NCBI RefSeq assembly: GCF_040412425.1
Contig: NC_089763.1
Coordinates: forward strand, 52,440,587-52,504,586
Length of the DNA stretch: 64,000 bases
Source: Macrobrachium rosenbergii
Lineage: Eukaryota; Arthropoda; Malacostraca; Decapoda; Palaemonidae
Direction: 5' to 3'
The translations under genes were made by a program, and so were the position numbers. This document shows, in pieces, positions 12,566 through 22,659 of the stretch (positions within the stretch are counted from its first letter, which is position 1; the number at the start of each line of letters is the position of its first letter). The notes under the pieces are model-generated. The model did not search any database. It saw nothing but the letters and a program-made list of their open reading frames with translations, and had not been told where the DNA came from.

Positions 12566-13601
12566 CTAAAGCACTACAATTTTCAAAAGTAGTTTCCACA
12601 TCACGAAGATAGACTTGCACCTCCAGTAAGCCACTTGAAGAATTGATAATAGAGACAGGTTGTGCTTGAAGGCTAAGACGTGATGGCAGCTCTGATCTTG
12701 AGCTTTAGCTTTGATGGATGTTAAAGCCTCTTCTCCAAGCTGAGAATGGGCCTCAGAGATCAGATCCTTCAAGAAGAAAGACAAGCTGTTCTTTGATAGG
12801 GCATGAGACGGATTCATAACTGAGCACCACAAATTACTCGTAGGTCCTCGAATCTTTTCCATTCTGTGCAAGTAGTACTTCAGTTCTCTCACTGGGCACA
12901 GAACTCTCTCCTCCTCATCTGGGCCTAGTATTTCCATCAGGCTTTTAATAGTGAAGGAACGAGGCCAGGGCTTGGTTGGGTCTTCATTCTTTGCTAAAAA
13001 GCCCAGGCATGTACTTCACTGACCCTTTTGGTGGTCATTAACGTCACAAGACAGAGGGTCTTCCTGGTAAGATCTCATAATAAAGCAGAACAAAGAGGCT
13101 CAAAGGGGGTCTGAAGAGCCCTTTAAAACTACATCCAGATTTCCAAGAGGTATCGAAGGATTTTGTGAGATTGGACAGGTCTTGATTAGCAGAGATATCC
13201 ATACCTCTGTGGCGAAACACTGACCTCAGCATAGCCCTGTATCCTCTGATCGTAGAGGACAGGCCCCTAGAAGTCCTCAAGTACAGGAGAAATTCGACAA
13301 TGTCTGCTACAGATGTCTTAGAGGATGAGATGTCATGTCTTCTACACCAGGCTCTGAAGATTGTCCACCTGGCTTGATATGCTTTGTCAGAAGAGGAGCA
13401 CCTACACTTGGCAATAGCCTCTGAAGTTGCTCTTGAAAACCCCTTCTGTCTGAGGAGTTTCCTGACAATCTGAATCCTGTCAGGGCCAGAGTGGACAATC
13501 CTTGGTGGAACTGCCTGAAGTGGGGTTGTCTGAGCAGACTTGGTTGCTGTGGTAACAACCTCGGGAAGTCCGTCAGCAGCTTGAGGAGATCCGGGAACCA
13601 T
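12566..13601 (-). pseudogene. Tyrosine recombinase of DIRS copy B (frameshifted)
   Basis: The core-binding domain (13,044-13,601) reads IQIVRKLLRQKGFSRATSEA, AYQARWTIFRAWCRRHDISS, VADIVEFLLYLRTSRGLSS, TIRGYRAMLRSVFRHRGM. The catalytic C-terminal part (12,566-12,937) reads LGPDEEERVLCPVRELKYYL, GPTSNLWCS, SFFLKDLISEAHSQL and YWRCKSIF. Where copy D has HEIRAVATTLAF, copy B shows AQDQSCHHVLAF: a frame slip removes the HxxR pair, and the nucleophile region reads VMWKLL instead of MFYLRDI. The two halves are in different frames. Confidence 0.75.
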
Positions 13602-13754
13602 TCCTGTTGCGGCCAGAATGGGGCCACTAGAGTGTCATCGTGACGTTCATGTAGTTGCAGAACTTGTCGAGGACTTCTCATATCATGCAGAATGGTGGGA
13701 AGGCGTAGAGATCCTTGTTCGACCAGTCTTGTAGCATGGCATCCGTTGCCCATG

Positions 13755-14318
13755 CTAGAGGGTCTGGTACTGCAGAGCAAAAGACTGGTAGATGATGGCT
13801 CTTGGACATCGCAACAGATCTATAAGAGGTCTCCCCCACAGCTTCCACAGATCTTCCCACACCTGCAGATCAAGAGTCCACTTTGTGGGGAGCACCTGAC
13901 TGTGACGGCTCAACCTGTCCACAAGGACATTGAGCTTGCCCTGGATGAACCGCGTCACCAACTTGGTCTGGTTGTGATCTTACCATAAAAGGAGGGTTCT
14001 CGCTGCTTGGCAAAGGGAGAACGAATGAGACCCCCTTGCTGCTTTATATACGTCAGGGCCGTAGTATTGTCTGAGTGTACAGTCACTACTTGATTGAGGA
14101 CTACTGAAGCAAAATGCTGAAATCCCAGCCAAATTGCCGTCAGCTCCTTGAGGTTGACATGCCAGTGAATCTGCTCCTGGGACCAAGTTCCTGACACTTC
14201 TTGGGTGCCTAGAAGCGTTTCCCAACCCAGATCTGACGCGTCTGCACAGAAGTCTAGGTTGGAGTTCAAAGGAAGAATGGACTTCCCTTCTGAAAGCCTG
14301 CCTTCTGACTTCCACCAC
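13755..14318 (-). pseudogene. RNase H domain of DIRS copy B
   Basis: The frame 13,955-14,269 reads LDFCADASDLGWETLLGTQE, GTWSQEQIHWHVNLKELTAI and VVTVHSDNTTALTYIKQQGG. D (CADAS), E (LKEL) and D (HSDNT) match the catalytic carboxylates of retroelement RNase H. The following 13,755-13,961 frame carries TRFIQGKLNVLVDRLSRHSQ and the WEDLWKLWGRPLIDL linker. A frame change separates the two. Confidence 0.7.
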
Positions 14319-14520
14319 TGGAGATCCTTCTTGATTTCATGAGATATCGGGAAGACGAATGTGTCTGGATGAGCTTTCCTGTCCCAGCTGGCTGGCCCAC
14401 AGATAAAACTGAAGAGTTCTCATATGTAGCCTTCCTAGGGAAACAAATTGCTCCATGGAGGCAAAGGTACCTAGAAGGCTTATCCATTGGTTCGCCAAAC
14501 AGGTTTGGCGGGCAAGGAAC

Positions 14521-15425
14521 TCATTGACTTTCTTCAGGCAAGACTGAACTAACTTTTGGGTGACGGAAAACCTGAAAACTCTGAGAGTTTATCATCATCC
14601 CCAAATAGAGAATTGTCTGTGATGGAACCAGCTGGGACCTTTGACGGTTGATTAGCAGACCCAACTCTTCTGATAAACAAAAGGTCTTCCAAAGGTCCTC
14701 CATGCACCTCTCCTTCAACGGCGACTGAAGGAGCCAATCGTCTAAGAAGAGGAGATGTTTATCTCCATCAGATGAAGCCACTTGGAGAGTGGAGCAAGGA
14801 ATCAGGTGAACACTTGCGGAGCGGTCAAAAGGCCGAAGCATAAGGCCCGAAACTGGTACACTCTGTTGCGGAACACAAAATGTAGATATTTCCTGGATTC
14901 CAGATGCATAGGAATGTGGAAATAGGCATCTTGCATGTCTATAGTAGTTATCCAGTCGCCCTGGTGAATGGATGCCATGACCGAGTGATTTGTTTCCATT
15001 ATGAATTTCGTCTTTTTGACAAAAAAATTCAAGGCGCTTACATCCAGTGCTGGCCTCCAACCCCCTGATGCCTTGGGGACTACGAAGAGACGGTTGTAAA
15101 AACCGTCTAACTGGACTTCTTCGACTTCCTCGATGGCTGTCTTCTCGAGGAGGGCTGACACTTCGGCAGAGAGGGCCGAATACTTTTCGGATCCTACCAA
15201 GTAGGCAGTCAACGTGATAGGCGTGTTGGCTAATGGGGGCTTCTTCCTGAATGGGATGGAGTCGCCCTGTTTCAACACTGACACAATCCACTCCTCTGTT
15301 CCTCTTGTGCTCCACCTCTCCCAGTAATGGAGGAGCCTGGCTCCTGCTGGCACATGGAGGAAAGGATCCTCACTTCTGAGCAGCAGGCTTGGAAGATGGC
15401 GTCTTAAAAGGTCAAACCAAGACAC
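14521..15425 (-). pseudogene. Reverse transcriptase of DIRS copy B (frameshifted)
   Basis: The N-terminal half is open from 15,425 to 14,802: RLLHYWERW, DSIPFRKKPPLANTPITLTA, DGFYNRLFVVPKASGGWRPA, GDWITTIDMQDAYFHIPM, YQFRALCFGLLTAPQVFT. The palm aspartate lies in IDMQDAYF. The second half is in another frame (HLLFLDDWLLQSPLKERCME, FLDD catalytic box intact; SLFGDDDKL region). Blocks match DIRS-type RT closely. At least one frameshift near 14,800 disables it. Confidence 0.78.
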
Positions 15426-17090
15426 AGATGCAGGGGAATGGCGGCTTATGCAAGTTTATCACAAATCATGGGTTTGTTTTAATATCAAACAAACGTAATA
15501 TATACACAAAAATACGGAAAGATCCCACCGGGATAATAAAGAGCTTAACAACAGTCAGGCAAAGAGATCAGAAAACACGTCTGCAATGCATGACGGCCGA
15601 AAGCAAACTAGAACATTTACATCCGGGCAGGCGGGTATCCCTGCCTACCTGATGGCAGTTACTGCCTACCACCTTGTTCAAGAGTTTAACGGCCATGTCC
15701 AGCTTCTCTGTAAGTAATTCCTAACGCAAAGGACCAATGGTTTGTATATCATGTCGGAACAAATATTCATCAAAAATTATTTCCCGGGTTACAATGCAGT
15801 TCTGGGGTTACGACGCCAATCTGATGGACTAAATATTGCTCCAAATTGGCAGAATGGTCAAAATTTGAATTTTTTTTTTAATGAAAAACTCAATAAAAAT
15901 GCAGGTTGCATCATTTTCAAAACACCCAAAGGATTAAAAGTAAGATTTTCTTACGATCTTTGACGATTTTCGGCTTGCAAAGCAGCCTCAAAACAGAACC
16001 CGTCCTAAACCTGGGACTGCCTGTTATATTTGCATTTCAATTTCTATGGGCTTTATGAAATTACCACGAAAGCACATGTATTGGGCCAAAAATAAGTTCT
16101 ATTAATCTGGGTGTGCTTTGCTGAAGACTTTCAGCTGTTTCAAACAATTAATGTAATATTTTCATGAGAGGAATTGGTTAGCTATACCAGCAGATAGCGA
16201 CAGGCTTGTGTTATTGCATACAGAGCTCGAATTTATGAGAAAAATTAAGTTGCAGTAAGTATGTGCCTGAAAAAACCTCTTTGGATGTCATTCAAGTATA
16301 CAATCCAAAAAAGACTGATAATATGGAATAAAATTTTATATGTTATGTGAATCAGACATTGGATATGTCCTTGATTTTATTTATCGTTAATCGTTACATA
16401 ACATCGTGCTTCAGCTTATGCAGCTATACATAAATACAGGGTATCATTTGCTCATGGATAGTTATTATGATTCTGTAGGCTTGACTGAAGAGCTATATGA
16501 TCATGGAGTACACTGCAGTGGCACATAAAGACTCATGTGTGGGGCCCACAGGCAACTTGGACACAGAAATCGTTATTGTAGTACTTTGCAATACTAGAGG
16601 AGAGGAAACGCCTTCATTCTCTGTTGGATGGACACAAAGTTATTACCTAGATTTATAACCTAGAGTTGCAGAGACAGAGGAATTTGTTCACAAAAAAAAA
16701 AGGGTGATGAAGAGAGGCACTTCTCATTTGCAGACTATGGTTGTACGATGTCCTATGGCCATAAAAGAATACACAAAATATATGAGAGGCATTGAATATA
16801 TTTTTTTAAAATGTTAGAAAAATCTTTTCATCATGACTACATTTTACTCATGACACTGATTTTTTTGGTGTCATTTAGCTTTCAAATGACACCAAATTCA
16901 TTATCATAGCATGAAGTATAACATAACATAACATGGAGTGATCAAATAAAATTAGTACTAAGCATTTTTGCTCGGTCAGTGAAGGGTGAGTGTTCTGGCA
17001 CAGACAGATGTTGAGTGCACCCTTTCCTCAAAGAGTTAATTAACAAACTGTGTTCAATAATGTTAAATATACAAAATTCAATCACTTTAC
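15426..17090. other. Intron sequence, nothing recognised
   Basis: No coding segment, TIR pair or tandem array could be supported. Small open frames on the plus strand near 15.4-15.9 kb show no domain. Confidence 0.3.
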
Positions 17091-17256
17091 CTTTACCACA
17101 TTTGAATGAGCAAGTTGTTGGAGGAGTAAACTCTCCTTAAGAATCTTTGAAGCACACTGTTGATAGCAGACACTCACATCTGTATGGCAATTTGTCATAT
17201 CATGGCCTCCAGTGTGCACTGTTTTTATAGCCACCCATCGATCTTTGTAATATGCT
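17091..17256 (-). CDS. PKDCC: PKDCC-like exon: VAIK lysine and helix C
   Basis: A 166-nt exon; acceptor CCTTTTTCAG before 17,256 and donor AAG|GTAAAG after 17,091. The first base completes a split codon (phase 2) and the exon ends in phase 0. It encodes AYYKDRWVAIKTVHTGGHDM, then a cysteine-containing insert (NCHTDVSVCYQQCAS), then KILKESLLLQQLAHSNVVK. The VAIK lysine is the expected ATP-anchoring residue and KES supplies the helix C glutamate. The GHD....C......CY....K.LKE spacing is the PKDCC signature and separates it from ordinary kinases. The next exon continues directly with VLGEC, matching the NVLQLYGYC region of the vertebrate protein. Confidence 0.9.
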
Positions 17257-17827
17257 CTGAAAAAGGAAATCCTTGTTAGCAATGGCATTACATAAAAGTG
17301 TATGACATGTCTTTCAGACATTCTTGATCTCCATTCATGCCGTGATAACTCACAAATTCTCAGTTGCATACTGTAATAAAGTATTAGAATTAATTTCTTA
17401 ATCAATGTTAACTCTCATACTCGCCCTGGAGTCTATTTAATTAAATTTTTTATTCATTTCCTAATATCTTTGAACACAATCACTCATTATTAAAATACGA
17501 CTGAGAACTTTTAATTTCCAGTAGCTCTACTTATCGGGCAGCAAATACTGTAACAGCAGCAACTTAAAATAATGCAAATGCTGTGATACAACTGACAAAA
17601 ATTCCCTAACATGGAAGTGCATATTCAATGAATGAGTTTCACTGATTGGTTGTTATTGCAACTAATACCTGTTCCAAAGGATTGTTTTTGTCCAGTTATT
17701 CCCCACAAGGTAATAGCTTTCATTCATAATTCTGACACCTTCAAAACAGAGCAACAATCATAAATAGTGAGGATGGTCAGTCCTGCAATATGTTTAAGGG
17801 GCGTGCCACTGCCACGAACAACTAATG

Positions 17828-18188
17828 CAGTAAACCCCCCATATTCGTGGTCCCACTATTCGCGGACTCACGTATTCATGGATTTCTCTGTGGAATGTAT
17901 CTACCCATTATTCGTGGAAAATTCGCCCATTCGCAATATTTTTCACTTAGAAATATTCACTAATTACTGTATTTTCATATCATTTTCATGACTAATTGCA
18001 CTTTTTGTGATAAAACTATTAAAATACTCAGGTATAAGCATTTCTAGAGGGGTTTTTTTGTGTTTAAACTATCAAAATAGGCAGTTCTAAGTGTTTTTAG
18101 AGGGGTTTTAAATATTCGCGGATTTTAGCCATTAGCGGGTTGGGGGGGTTGCGGTACGCATCCCCTGCGAATACAGGGGGGTCTACTG
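17828..18188. mobile_element. Tigger/pogo-like MITE, copy 1
   Basis: Ends are CAGTAAACCCCCCATATTCG and CGAATACAGGGGGGTCTACTG, inverted copies of each other. Interior landmarks ATTCGCGGACTCACGTATTC and GCGGATTTTAGCCATTAGCG recur, in opposite orientation, in the other three copies. TA follows the right end; the left flank is TG, so the TA duplication has decayed. No ORF. Confidence 0.8.
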
Positions 18189-18343
18189 TACTGAAAATAT
18201 CTGCTTAAGGAAATAATAAAAATCTGATTGCTAAGTTTATCAATTTTGCATCTGAAAAAACCAATCTTATTTTTCATAATACAGTATACATAAAAAAATT
18301 TGTAATCAAAAACAAACTTCCCTTATGAAAGGCCAAAGCTATA

Positions 18344-18693
18344 CAGTAAAACCTCCCGTATTTGCGGGGGATGCATACCGCACTCCCCCGCGAATAGCTA
18401 AAATCCGCAAATACTTGAAACCCCTCTAAAAACACTAAGAACTGCCTATTCTGATAGTTTAAACACAAAAAAAAACTCTATAAATGCTTATACCTGAGTA
18501 TTTTAATAGTTTTATCACAAAAAGTGCATTTAGTCATGAAAATGATATGAAAATACAGTAATTAGTGAATATTTCTCAGTGAAAAATACCGCGAATGGGT
18601 GAATTTTCCGCAAATAATGTGTATATACATTCCAGAGAAATTCGCGAATAGGTGAGTCCGTGAACAGAGACCACGAATACGGGGGGTTTACTG
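18344..18693. mobile_element. Tigger/pogo-like MITE, copy 2 (inverted relative to copy 1)
   Basis: Ends CAGTAAAACCTCCCGTATTTG and CGAATACGGGGGGTTTACTG, flanked by TA on both sides. It lies only about 155 bp from copy 1 in opposite orientation, so the pair could form a long hairpin in RNA. Non-coding. Confidence 0.85.
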
Positions 18694-19469
18694 TATAGTT
18701 ATATTACATGCTGTGAAAGTTTCACTGCATTTTGTTGTCTTATTCGAGGTATGTTGGTTTACTTCTTTAAAATATAAGTTTTGAGAAAACAGCAGAAAAT
18801 TTTTTTGCTTATTTTGTAATAAATATGAAACTTTGATAGGGAGAAAGCTGATTTTTGCAGTAAAGGAATTTCTTCATATAAGAAACATCCCCTGAAATTT
18901 ACAAAATAATTGGGTAAAAAGAAATGTGCTCCCTGCTTGGTTTCCTCTTGGGTGACTGACATTCATGACATATCTCCAAGGGACTCTTGCATTTTGTTCC
19001 AATTCCTTTTGTCTTTTCAATTCTCATTGTGCATATAGTTTTATATATTTCTAATACATCTCTTCTTGGCTCCTATTATGATTGAAAGAAATTGTATTCA
19101 GAAATGCACTAAAAAGTCAGGCATGACATGACTCACAAAGTACACTGTGGCACTATGTGACATACCCGAAGGAAATGTTGTCATATAGTACTTACATATT
19201 TTTTTTTTTTTTGTGAATAGACACCCTGTAAAGATATCCTGAGGAAATAATATAAATTTTCATAACAAAATTTATTATTTGGATACTTACCTACCGTTAA
19301 AGGTAGCTTAAGTCTACGGGCCAAGGCAAGTCGGCATTCAAACAAAAGATCGAATGGCTGCCCGGATGACTGTCTTGTTCTCCACCAGGTGTGTTTCAAA
19401 TGTTTTAACTCTTGTCAGAATTCTCCTTGACAGCCTACTAAGTTGTGGGGAGGCTGGGTGGGGGCTACT

Positions 19470-19560
19470 TTAACAGTAGGTAAGTATCCAAACAATAAAC
19501 CTTATTATGAAAATTTATATTATTTGGGATGAATCTTACCTACTGTTAAAGATAGGTGAT
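19470..19560. repeat. Internal complementary region of DIRS-like copy F
   Basis: AACAGTAGGTAAGTATCCAA and TTATGAAAATTTATATT repeat the left end in inverse orientation; ATTTGGGATGAATCTTACCT and the following CTGTTAAAG mirror the right end. The two are fused without spacer. Confidence 0.6.
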
Positions 19561-20239
19561 TCCCACATTGAGAAGAGGATGGTGGGTAGTGCAGCTAGAC
19601 AAAATCAGCTCAGCCAATCGAGCTAAAGGTTTCTTGCATGAAAACCAAAACATTCTTACCAGATCTGGAATCCTTTCTGGATCTTACTGCCACCAGATGT
19701 TGGATTCTATTCAGGGAGCAAGGCTTTCATACATGTGCAGCAAAGAGCAGCCTTGTGGGGAAAACCGCTTCACTTCAGCCAGAATGAAAAAGAAGTGGTG
19801 TGAGGGGACACCTGTGACTGGGTCCAAATGCCCTACAAAACAACAGTCACTAAAAATACATACCTTTATGATATACAGGTAAACTCCTATAAAACATATG
19901 TACCTTCATGCCCCCCTAAATATCAAAACCCGGGGATTTAAAACAAAACACCTAAAAGATTGCGCTTTCTTCAGTTCAAGAAGACTTTATCCACTACTAG
20001 TTGCGGACTAAGGGCTGACTATTTTCTAACACAATTCTGCATACTTAAGGTGGTGAGCAGCAAAAACCAAACTGCACTTCTACTGTGCAGCATTAGTATC
20101 ATGCTTAAGCAACAAATTGTCATAAAACTAAATTAAGTTGCAACAGCTCTCACATTACGAATGTTTACCTTCAATACAGGGAAAAGGTATGTAGCTAGTT
20201 CTCATGCGCTAACCTAATCAAATACATTACAGAAACCTC

Positions 20240-20605
20240 ATGTTCTTTGACAAAGACATTCTAGGTTTTGTTAACTTTTCCTCTTCCAGGCTTAACCTTT
20301 GACAAAAGACACTAGGTTTTCTAAAATCACAAAACAAAAGTTAACTCTGCCTCCTCCTGCTTAACCTTTGACAAAGATTTTCTAGGTATTTTAAACCACA
20401 AACGAAAGGTTACCTTTGACTCTTCCAGGGTTAACCTTTGATGACAACACTAGATTTTCTAAAATCACAAAAAAAAAAAAAAAGGTCAACTTTGCCTGTT
20501 CCGAGCCTAACCTTTGACAAAGACCGAGCTAACCTTTGACAAAGATGTTCTAGGTTTTCTAAAATCACAAAACAAAAGGATAACGTTGCCTCTTCCAGGC
20601 TTAAG
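20240..20605. repeat. Degenerate minisatellite, ~65-85-bp unit, about five copies
   Basis: The core TTAACCTTTGACAAAGA, followed by TTCTAGGTTTTCTAAAATCA and CAAAACAAAAGGTTAAC, recurs from about 20,240 to 20,605 with indels and one (A)n expansion at 20,467-20,482. It lies inside element F. Confidence 0.65.
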
Positions 20606-22410
20606 GGTAAGGTAAGTTTTAATTGTCCCAACAGGACAGTGAAGTGTTTCCTTCTTCCCAACCAAAGAAGTGAAATTGGAATTCTTACAGTTCTCGGAAA
20701 AACTTAGCCTTAACATCATTCTCAGCTCTAAGGCAAAACGATAAAATAGCATTCCCTTTACAACAGCCTTAAGGAGAGTGCTTGCAATAAATGTATATTC
20801 TTTCAACTGCTGATAGTGCTAAATAAAAGAGAGCTTCATAGTAAATACGTACTTCAATGGAACTCATTCCAGAGGCTCAAAAGGATCCGCATCTAAATTC
20901 CAGAGTGATTGATACTGAGTTGTATGGGCTTCAATCTCAACTGATCTCAACACCTTAAGGTGCTGATCATCAGCCACATCTAACTGCACATGATGCAATA
21001 CTGAGGAAAGCATGGAACAGTAACCTTGAAAGCATACAGTGAAAAACTCTTACTATATCTAAGAAAGCAGAGAAACTTTGATGTCTACAGGCCCTGGGTG
21101 CAGGTGCTGAAAATTCCTCTAGAATGGCACCCCGAGCAATACACAAACCATTGCTTCTGATGCAAGGCAACGGTCGTTTTCCACTTGATTAAGGACAAAA
21201 CCCTTGATACCTTGGAGATCCTCTTACTGGGAGGAGACGGTTGAGCATCTGCAAGCGGTTAAGCGTGAGATGCAGAAGTTAGTGGAAGTGCATGGAATTT
21301 GGTAGTTTGATTCTATTTCTCCTTAATGAAAGAATAAGAGACACATCTACCAATAGAGCTAGAGTTTGAAAATCATTTGCTCTAAGGCTACTAGGACTCT
21401 ACAGGTATCATTGAGCAATTCTTGTGCTTGAAATCTGTTCAATACTTCCTTAGAGTATATAAAGATGGAAGGCATTTGAGTCTGAATCAGACCAAACTTA
21501 AAGAAACATGTCCACTCTTCAAGTCTGAGGGCCCTCAAAAGAATAGTAATAGACTGATTATTCCTGTTCATCTGCATGCTATTAAATCTACATTTGAGAG
21601 CTCCTATAATCCCACAGCAACTGTTGAAATTGCGGATGTATTGTCCGCTATGTAGGTAGTGTGTTCTTTCAGAATCCCTTATTGCCAAAAACATTGGCCC
21701 TTCTGCAGAATGAACTATCGAACCAGCATCATGTTGTTCATTTCACTCAAAGAAGCAATATTCCAGCTAAGACTTCTGTTTGAATGACGACTCCCCTATT
21801 GGGTCAGTAAGATTCATCCCAAATAAAAATCCTACCAAGACATCCAAACCATAATCTCTATTAGTATGCAAGCAAACAGGTTTGCAAAAGTTACAGAAGC
21901 CAATGGAAAGAAAACAGCATCCTTAACCATACAAAAGCAAGCATTAACTTGTTATTAAAATATACTACAGACTAAAATCTCTTCTTATCGCTCTCCACAC
22001 TAAAAATCTATAGAGCAAATGAAAAGTATATACAATAGATCTACATGTCACAACAGGGGAACAAGACCTACAGATTTGCAGTTTGCTGATTTCAACATGT
22101 CCTCACAACTATTTAGATTTAAATAAAAATTTTCCCATTGAAGCCCATCACTCATATGCATCCTACATTTGTGGTCTTCCAATGTTCCATACCAAGTAGT
22201 CTTTTATTTAATAAACAGGAGATTGCTGGTAGATCTATGTATGAGCCACCTGGTCCCAAACCTCCTTTTTCATATCAATGGAACATAACTGCAAGACAGC
22301 AGAGTTTGGAGGAGGGAACTAGTTATAAGAGTAATGAGTCTCAATGAAAAAAATAAGATTTATCTCACTGCATGCCCACCATTCATATATACTGTAGACC
22401 CAATCATAAC

Positions 22411-22656
22411 TTAGGTGGTAAGATCCAAGCTGATGCATGTCCCAGAGATAATGATGATGCAATGTAGGTCCAACAGAGCTTCATTTTTGAAGAAGAGAAT
22501 TGTATCTAAACCTTGGACAGTGACAGGATAATATTTGATTCTAGTTCTATGAAGATAATGGAAGACAGCTTTAACTGGGTAAATATGATCCTCCTTGTCT
22601 CTAGAGTGAGAAGAGAGCAAAGAGATGGCAAAAGACAGTGGACTGGTCCTGACCAC
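22411..22656 (-). pseudogene. Remnant resembling a DIRS tyrosine recombinase
   Basis: The minus-strand frame reads SHSRDKEDHIYPVKAVFHYL followed by HRTRI. This parallels the EEERVLCPVRELKYYLHRM and DEERLLCPARCLRFCLHRT blocks of copies B and C. Neighbouring sequence (22,660-25,630) resembles decayed DIRS coding DNA in base composition and phrase-like similarities, but no second domain could be fixed. It may belong to the same insertion as F or to a separate older copy. Confidence 0.4.
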
Positions 22657-22659
22657 ATG

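Larger units (their letters stand above)
11811..15425 (-). mobile_element. DIRS-like retrotransposon copy B, 5'-truncated
   Basis: The left (3') terminus, the ICR, and recombinase, RNase H and RT remnants are present in order on the minus strand. The gag region and right terminal repeat are missing: similarity stops just beyond the RT N-terminus near 15,415-15,430. All coding parts are frameshifted. Confidence 0.8.
19248..21828 (-). mobile_element. DIRS-like element copy F, decayed and short
   Basis: The left end (ATATAAATTTTCATAACAAA, then TATTTGGATACTTACCTACC) recurs inverted at 19,470-19,520 and is fused there to a second sequence (TTGGGATGAATCTTACCTAC). The complement of that second part, GTAAGATTCATCCCAAATAA, appears at about 21,809-21,828. 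This terminus plus ICR arrangement is the DIRS hallmark with different terminal sequences from B-E. No recognisable RT or recombinase lies inside, so it is a deleted or non-autonomous copy. The ICR position implies minus orientation. Confidence 0.6.
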
